From Boothiomyces macroporosus (taxonomy: Eukaryota; Chytridiomycota; Chytridiomycetes; Rhizophydiales; Terramycetaceae): 23,470 nucleotides of DNA. A model generated the notes under the pieces. The model did not search any database, was not told the DNA's origin, and worked only from the letters and a program-made list of their open reading frames with translations. Both the position numbers and the translations under genes were made by a program. Within the stretch, counting starts at the first letter, position 1. The number at the start of each line of letters is the position of its first letter. Of the stretch, positions 16,618 through 23,470 are shown piece after piece. The stretch is from assembly GCA_027604185.1 (NCBI GenBank), contig JADGKB010000161.1:1-23470 (forward strand). Direction: 5' to 3'.

Positions 16618-17374
16618 ATGTTAACCGACGCTTGTGCAGAAGGATTCTTGTGGAATGGAACACCAACTGGATCAATTATTCAACTAGGAGACTTGGACTG
16701 CTATGTATCAACTCCAAGCACAAAGAAGCAATCAACCGCCATCCTCTTTGTTCATGATATCTTTGGAATCCAGTTCCAAAACAACAAGTTGTTGTGTGAC
16801 AGATTAGCTGCTCAATCAGGTACGCTTTCCTAACAAGGAATCCCTGTCTATATGCCAGACTTTTTTGTAAAAAAGTCTCTTGGCGTACCAGGTAATATTA
16901 CCATGGATTTCAGAGAGTTTCTTGGATTGTTTCCTACTGAAGATAATCTAAAGCGGGTTGAGCAATCTATTAAGGATTTGAATGCGTTGGGAAAGACTGA
17001 AATTGGTGCTATCGGATACTGGTAACTGAATTTAACGTAGTTGGGGAGGCAAGTACTCTTTGCATTTTGGACAGAAAGGATTGAAAGCAGTGGGTACTGC
17101 TCATCCATCACGGCTGGAGCCAGAGCAAGATATCAGTGGAATCAAAGTACCTACCCTTTTGCTATTGGCTGAACATGACCAGTCATTCGAAGGAGAAACT
17201 AGAACAAAGACTTTGGATTTGCTTAAAAAGAACCAGGTGGATTTGACTGTTGTAGAGTTTCCTGGTACTACGCACGGGTTTGCTGTTAGGGGAGATGAGC
17301 AAGTAGTAAAGGACGCTAGGGATAAAGCCTGTTCTACTGCTGCTGCATTCTTTGATAAGCACTTGAATCAATAA
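16618..17374 (+). CDS. Dienelactone hydrolase family protein 1 (copy 2)
   Basis: Identical duplicate of 8261-9017. Exons are 16618-16819, 16838-17021 and 17041-17374; introns are 18 and 19 nt. The predicted triad is Cys129, Asp175 and His207, with the Cys codon again split by the second intron. Confidence 0.9.
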
Positions 17375-17690
17375 AGTTTAAACTCGGCTATCTGTCTCTA
17401 GTTCACCAATCTCTCTTTTGTAATAGCCTAACCCTGTCTCTCTTTAGCTTACATTTCTGCATTTAGTGTCAACGAAACAAGGATATTGATTCCTAACCGA
17501 AATCTTGCCGAACGGTCAATTACCGACGGAAAAAGCAATACAGCGCTAGCTTCAAAGAAGCGTATTAAACAACCCCTCTGTACTACTCTTTTGTTCTCAC
17601 CCGTCGGGTATCCCGAGCTAAATCAATTCTCGGAAAAACCATGGAAATCAGAGTGATATAAAAAGACAATAAAAAAGGGTAATTCTAAAA
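17375..17690. other. Spacer between hydrolases (copy 2)
   Basis: Duplicate of 9018-9333, with the same TATAAAAAG-like sequence at 17657-17665 before the next ATG. No gene is seen. Confidence 0.35.
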
Positions 17691-18435
17691 ATGACTGTAA
17701 CTCTCGGACCTTGCTGCGTAGAAGGATACTTGTGGAATGGCACTCCATCCGGATCAGAAATACAATTGGGTGAACTGGGCTGCTATGTAGCTCTCCCACA
17801 AATCCAAAAACAAACCAACACTGCAATCTTGTACATTCATGATATATTTGGCTTTCAAGCAAAGAACGCTCGCTTACTATGTGACAGAATGGCAAGCCAA
17901 TCTGGTATTCCTGTTTACATGCCAGACTTTTTCGATGGCAAGTGTGTAGGTGAACCTGGGAATCTAAAGTATGAGTTGATGGAGTTTGTCAGAATGTTTC
18001 CAACTCAAGACAACATGAAGCGAGTTCAGGATGCATTGGATTCACTCAACGCGCTTGGAAAGACTAATGTTGGAGCTATTGGATACTGGTAATTGAAGTT
18101 AACGTAGTTGGGGCGGCAAGTACTCTTTACACTTTGGCAAGTTAGGGCTGAAAGCTTCAGCGGCAGCACATCCATCTTTACTCGAACCTGAAAAAGACTT
18201 GGCTGGTATCACAGCACCTGTTCTCTTGTTATTAGCTGAAAAAGACCAAATGTTTAACCCAATCAAGCAAGAATCTTTACAGATTTTAGGAAAAGGACCC
18301 GGGCTTAAAGTTATTGACTTTGCTGGTACTGTTCATGGTTTTGCTGTTAGAGGCGACGAAGAAACTGTTAGAGAAGCCAGAGACAAGGCTTGCTCTGATG
18401 CCGCTTCATTCTTTGATTTACACTTGAACCAATAA
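17691..18435 (+). CDS. Dienelactone hydrolase family protein 2 (copy 2)
   Basis: Identical duplicate of 9334-10078. Exons are 17691-18088 and 18108-18435, with a 19-nt intron splitting the catalytic Cys133 codon. The product is 241 residues with Asp179 and His209. Confidence 0.9.
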
Positions 18436-18521
18436 ATCTTTTTCCATTCGATTGGTAGCCGTTTATGACTCGCAAAAGGAAACGACTGTCTACTAAAGAC
18501 GGCTTTATTAATGTGTTCCAA

Positions 18522-19126
18522 CTACCATTTGATTATTACAGTCATGAATACATGCATATCGTGAATCATTTCAACACATATCCTGGCAGTATTCATACAG
18601 TCATCAATCCCAGAATGCTGCCTTCCTATGAATTCCAGTCCCAAATACTCTAGCATCCTCTTCAACCTCGCCTTTTCTTTTCATTAAAACACTTGCAAAA
18701 CTCGATTTGTAAATCCAACACTTTTCTGAAATTCGGATTCACTGTGATTCCTTCCCTTTCTGCTTGTCCAAAGAGCTGATTAATATCCCACTGACCAACC
18801 GTAACAAAGACTGATTTTGAGAGTGAATACTGTGAAAGAAAGGCTTTAGCTCTTTGAAATACGTCCGGAAAGGTATCTGCTTTATCAGCTGTTTCCTGAG
18901 TAATCCCAGTCAAGCGTATACAAAATTCCGAGAGTGTAGGGTTTACAACCGGACGAACGTATTCATGAAACTTGTCGACGACTTGCAGGGTTTTTGTATT
19001 CAGTACTACTATCGGAAACTCTATTATTTCTCTTTTATCCATTTGGTCATCACTTTCCCAGCAAGTTGCTTCAAAATCCAAGATAAATAAAAACGTTGCT
19101 GGCGCTGGTTTTTTCGTTTTAAACAT
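18522..19126 (-). CDS. ERI-type 3'-5' exonuclease, same frame interruption (copy 2)
   Basis: Identical duplicate of 10165-10769. The frame stops after KKRRG at 18662, and the HSGIDD part follows in another frame down to 18522. The same lesion in both copies means it predates the duplication, or that both come from one assembled sequence. Confidence 0.75.
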
Positions 19127-19215
19127 AACTTTTTCCCTTCAGTGACTCATGGGAATTTTACCTGTTGTACCGGTTGCATGATAACTGGTTTGTTTACGCG
19201 TATTTTTTGCAAATA

Positions 19216-20266
19216 ATGAAACTGCATAATCCCTTGCCAGAGTCTTTGGCAATCACTTGCGAGAAAGCAGCTTCGATTCTTGACCATTTTGTAAAAGGAA
19301 CCAACCAGCTTGATGCAGCTCTTATCCCAAGTAACATTATTGAAAGTGCTAGAGGGTAGATTTATCTAACCTAGAATCGCAATCATAACTATCGTTAAAG
19401 CTGGTGTTTTGTGGTCTGGAAGGGCTGGAACTGGACTAGTAGTTGCCAAATTAGAGGACGGGAGCTGGTCTGCTCCTTGTGCTATAGCTGCTGGCGGAAT
19501 TGGAGTGTAAATACCATTAATATAGTGGAGCTCAAATTGGATGCCAAATAACCGATGTTATATTTGTGTTAAACAACTATAGCGCTGTAAGGGCTTTTGC
19601 TCATGGTAATTGCACTCTTGGCGGGAATATCTCTGTAGCTGCTGGTCCAACTGGTCGATCTTCAGAAGCAGGAGGATGTAATCATGATTAATGCTAGCTG
19701 TTTTAAATCCAGCGCCTATCTATTCGTATTCAAAATCTAAAGGGTTCTTTGCAGGGATTTCTTTTGAAGGAACTATCATTACACCAAGAGATAAAGCAAA
19801 TAGAGAACTGTACGGAAAAAAAGTTACTGGGATGGATATACTGTCTGGCAAGGTACCTCCTCCTCCACACGCAGATCCATTATATAGAATGTTGAGGTTG
19901 AAATTTGGCAATTTGGGGACTAAAACCCATCAAAGCAACCCAGATGTTTCAGCATCAGACTCTACCATCTATCCAGGCAGCCTTGACAGAACCACCAAGC
20001 CAAAATTTGATTTATTCTCCAAAACAAACACATTGGGATACAAGAAATCCACCAAACCGGCAGAAATTGGACCGTTAGTTGCTAAACCAGTCAAGCCTAG
20101 AAAGGCTGTTGCGCTGTATGACTTTACTCCTCAGCAGGACGGTGATTTAGCAATTAGAGAAGGGCAGGAAGTGTGGGTTATCAAACAGGAAGGCGAATGG
20201 TTTGAAGGGTCTTGTAATGGGGTAAAAGGTGTATTCCCAGTTTCATATGTACAGGTCCAAGATTAA
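19216..20266 (+). CDS. SYLF-SH3 protein, LSB3/Ysc84 family (copy 2)
   Basis: Identical duplicate of 10859-11909. Exons are 19216-19355, 19375-19506, 19526-19677 and 19698-20266. The product is 330 residues, with a SYLF domain then an SH3 domain. Confidence 0.95.
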
Positions 20267-20617
20267 TATATTACCATTTTACTTGATAATGGGTCTATTC
20301 TGCACAAAGTTGTGTCGAATCATTCTGAGCAAAAGGTATAGATGACAGTCATCACGGAAAGCAAAACATTTGTAAAAATAGATCCAAAGCGGAAGATTGG
20401 ATTTCACTATAACAGATAACTAGACTGCAAATATATGTGCTGGGTTTAGCATTGCCTCACTATAAACCCAGTGAATGCAATTGTTTCAGGAAACAGTCGC
20501 TTTAAACTGTTTAAATACAGTATGGATCATTTCAGCCGGGTTGTATCATTAAATTAGCAAAAACTTTTAATCCACGTCATGACAGACGTCACTCTTTCAA
20601 ATTTCCTCTTCGTAAAC
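20267..20617. other. Spacer upstream of PPP4R4-like gene (copy 2)
   Basis: Duplicate of 11910-12260. No gene or RNA is recognised. The alternative upstream ATG for the next gene is at 20579. Confidence 0.4.
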
Positions 20618-23197
20618 ATGGCGACTGTAGATGATTGGAATTGGAATGAAGTAATTCCAGCAGATGAGATATCACTAGCGGATGAGATAAAAGGAATGTC
20701 AGAAATACACTTGTCCAAAAAGACGGGAAGGGTAACTACAATCGTTAAAACAGACTGAAGACGAAATCAAACAATTATCACTGGATGACAATCTCTCTGA
20801 TACAGACAAATATTTGCATATTGCAAAGTACGGTATTTTAATGATAGGAACGGAGCAATGATTCAGAAATGCAGCCTGGTCAGAAACTTCAAACGCATAT
20901 CAATGGGGATTCACAGAGAGTTTTGCTTTGAAAAGTTGCTGGGAGCAATATTGGTTCATATTTCTAATGTAGCAAAATTTAAAGATGGAGCCGCTAGCTG
21001 TACAAAGGGAGGTTGGCCTTGCGATGGAAGAAATTATATCTCGCTTACCAGTGCAAAAAGTAAACCAAGTACTGGAGCTCGCAAAAGCATTTATCAAGTA
21101 TAAAAACGAAGAGATTTCCAAAATCTGGAAGGATGTTTTCATTAGCTGTATCAAGAGAATACCGGCAGAAGAGGTTCGGGTTAAAGTATTTCAGAATTAA
21201 AAAAAGATTTTGCCAGAAGCGATTGCGGATTTGAGTTTAGGACAGCCAGCACAGTTTAGAATATGGACTGGAAGGGTGCTTGGCACCAGTATATGTCGGA
21301 TGGATCCAAAGAAGCTGGATCTAAATGTGATGCAAAAATTTATCAATTTATGTGAAGATACCGACTACGAAGTTCGCAAATCAATGTGTTTTCATTTGAA
21401 TGCTGTAATCAAAAGTATCGGACCAGCAAACACGAAAAAACATATTTATCCAGTGTACGTGGAGTTGCTAAAGGATGAAGAAATTAGTGTTCAAACAGCA
21501 GCAATAACAAACTACACCAACTATGCGGAATCTATGGAGCAAGAGCAGCGCATCAGCACTTTTATACCCTACTGGAAAAAGATTGTCGAAGACAATAACC
21601 CTAAACTCGGCAACACTGTAGCAGAATTATTTGGATTGTTTCTATGGTCAGCGAGGGAAGAATTGAAAGAGGTAGATAAAAGGTATTTCGTTGCATATTA
21701 TCAAACAATGGCAGTTTCAAACGATCAGAATATTCGTAGATTCTGCGCATTCAATTACCCAGCAGTAGTAAAAGCAATGAAGCCAGAGATGATTGAAAAC
21801 TACAAGTTGGAAAAACTGCTTTCTAGCTTTGTACACGATGACTGTGAAGCAATTCCAATTTCGCTTGCTAGTTTCTTTCATGAAGTAACACTTACCTAAT
21901 TCAGCTAACGGATATGCTGGGAACAAGCAGTTATCGGATATTAAAAGAAATCTTTTCCAGGATAGTATTATCAAAAAACAAACTAATTTACACTCCATTA
22001 TTTAGAAACATTCAAAAAATACTAGCTAATTTCAGTAAAGATGCAACATTCAAACAGGGCAATAATTCAGATTCAGTGTTCAAACTTATTTTAGAGAAAC
22101 GAAAAATATTTGATAACTCTCCAAATATTGACTGGCGACAGCATTTACTGGTGCTAAATTCATTTGATTCATTTTTATCAATAGTAGATCCTGAAATGCT
22201 GTACGAACAGCATTCGGCACTTCTTTTCAGGTTGGTGATGGATAATTTCCCAATCACAATCAAAGTCAAAGCCATCAAAATTCTAGTGTCGATATTTCGC
22301 AACTTGAGGAAATTGGAAAACCAAGAAAATTTACTCAGACAGCTACTCGGTAATATTCGCTAATTTCAGATATAAGAGAAGAGCCGACCTGTCATATTCG
22401 CATCTTGTTTGTAGATGTTTGCGAATGTATACTGGAGCAGTTTTCGCAAAGGTTTTTCAGAGAGTATTTCCTGGTATCATATTTTTCTCTGTCAAGGGAT
22501 CCAATACCGAATGTTCGACTGAAATATGTGGCTCTGTTACCATTGGTGCGACATATTATCAGACTGCCGACAGACTCATTATTACTGAGTAAGCTAATTG
22601 ACGCCACGGAACCACTAGCAACCAGAGATTCAGACACTGAAGTTATGGCTGCAATGAACAGATTCTATGCTCAATACGGGCTATTAAACCAAGAAACTTG
22701 CTGCCAAAAATCAACAAATACTCCAAATAACTTTGACTTGGAAGCATTTGGAGGAGAACGGATGAAAGTTTCTACATCTAATGAAAGTCTGACTGATACA
22801 TATCTGTTTTACACCTACAAGTGGGAAACTCTGGATCCTCCAGCAAAAGACCAAGAAAAAGAAGATTTGGAATCAAAGTATTTTGTTGGACTGACAATTA
22901 AAAAAAAGGAAATTGCAAAGAAAGTAGCTGGACCTCCGTCAAAAAAGATGGAGCCTGCACTGTCAAGAATGAAAATTAATATCCCAAAAAAACAAGAATC
23001 ACCAGCAAAGCCACCAACCCCAACTTTCAAAACACCCAGCTTCAAGAAAGGTTCTTTAGATTAATATAGACAACCCACCAGCACCAGTAAAGAAGGAAGA
23101 TGTTAAACTAATGGAAGTGGATATTAAAAAAGGAAATGCTGCTAACAAGAAAAAAGTAGTAACAAAAAAGAGTACAGAGCTTTTAAATAAAAAATAA
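20618..23197 (+). CDS. PPP4R4: PPP4R4-like HEAT-repeat phosphatase regulatory subunit (copy 2)
   Basis: Identical duplicate of 12261-14840. Exons are 20618-20731, 20754-20832, 20856-20968, 20985-21185, 21207-21884, 21905-22349, 22370-23050 and 23070-23197. The product is about 812 residues. Its 3' flank runs 273 bp to the window end and contains the same four-unit repeat. Confidence 0.85.
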
Positions 23198-23198
23198 T

Positions 23199-23265
23199 AT
23201 GTGTTTATCCGAGATGTGTGTTCATACGAGATGTGTTATCAGAGAAGTGTGTTTATCAGAAATAT
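23199..23265 (+). repeat. Degenerate tandem repeat of about 16 bp (copy 2)
   Basis: Duplicate of 14842-14908, with the same four imperfect TGTGTTTATC.GAGA-type units. Confidence 0.6.
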
Positions 23266-23470
23266 ATTTGTCTGCTCTTTATGTACTTTAGTTCAATTTC
23301 TCATATATTCAATAATGTATATTTAATACAATCGTTTATTGCTCGGATACTAATTAATTTGCAATAACTGTAATTGTACTAATGTACAGCATATGAATAC
23401 ACAAAAACTGTAGTGGGGGGTTTCAAAGTTGAACAAATTTAACAATGTACAGTAAAAAATGTTACCAGCC

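Larger units (their letters stand above)
15114..23470 (+). repeat. 8357-bp direct tandem duplication, copy 2
   Basis: This second copy directly abuts copy 1. It begins CATGAACCTATAAG and ends GTTACCAGCC, which is exactly the last base of the unit and also the last base of the window. All seven genes and all shadow frames recur at +8357 with identical translations. Confidence 0.97.

Overview
The window is eukaryotic nuclear DNA from a compact genome. The best guess is an early-diverging (zoosporic or chytrid-grade) fungus. The evidence is short intergenic spaces, spliceosomal introns with GT/AG ends, AATAAA signals at gene ends, and genes typical of fungi that kept old opisthokont genes: a Ysc84/LSB3-type SYLF-SH3 protein, dienelactone hydrolases, a PPP4R4-like phosphatase subunit and an IFI6/IFI27-family protein. 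The exact lineage cannot be fixed from sequence alone. No bacterial, CRISPR or transposase features were seen.

Region 1 (1-2820): a 5' stretch without a convincing gene, then three tandem paralogs of a secreted, 10-cysteine, probably GPI-anchored protein (686-1351, 1446-2072, 2158-2819). Region 2 (3448-6658): three tandem paralogs of a seven-transmembrane, GPCR-like protein (3448-4257, 4769-5643, 5849-6658). A remnant ORF and a diverged repeat of the window's first bases lie between the first two. Region 3 (6757-15113): seven genes, namely an F-box/ankyrin-like protein, an IFI6-like protein (minus), two tandem dienelactone hydrolases, an ERI-type 3'-5' exonuclease (minus, frameshifted), a SYLF-SH3 protein and a PPP4R4 orthologue. 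Region 4 (15114-23470): the same 8357-bp block again in direct head-to-tail orientation, apparently identical, ending exactly at the last base of the window.

The most striking signal is the introns. Wherever a reading frame breaks, removing a 16-23 nt (mostly 19-20 nt) GT...AG segment restores the frame and the family alignment. I count 16 distinct cases in five split gene types, most with a TAA(C/T)-like branch point 2-4 nt before the acceptor AG. This is among the smallest spliceosomal intron sizes known. Related compactness shows at gene 3' ends, where AATAAA often overlaps the stop codon or lies in the last codons.

The genes do not form one pathway. The left part holds two expanded families of surface or membrane proteins. 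The duplicated block holds housekeeping-type genes for endocytosis/actin, phosphatase regulation, RNA processing and small-molecule hydrolysis.
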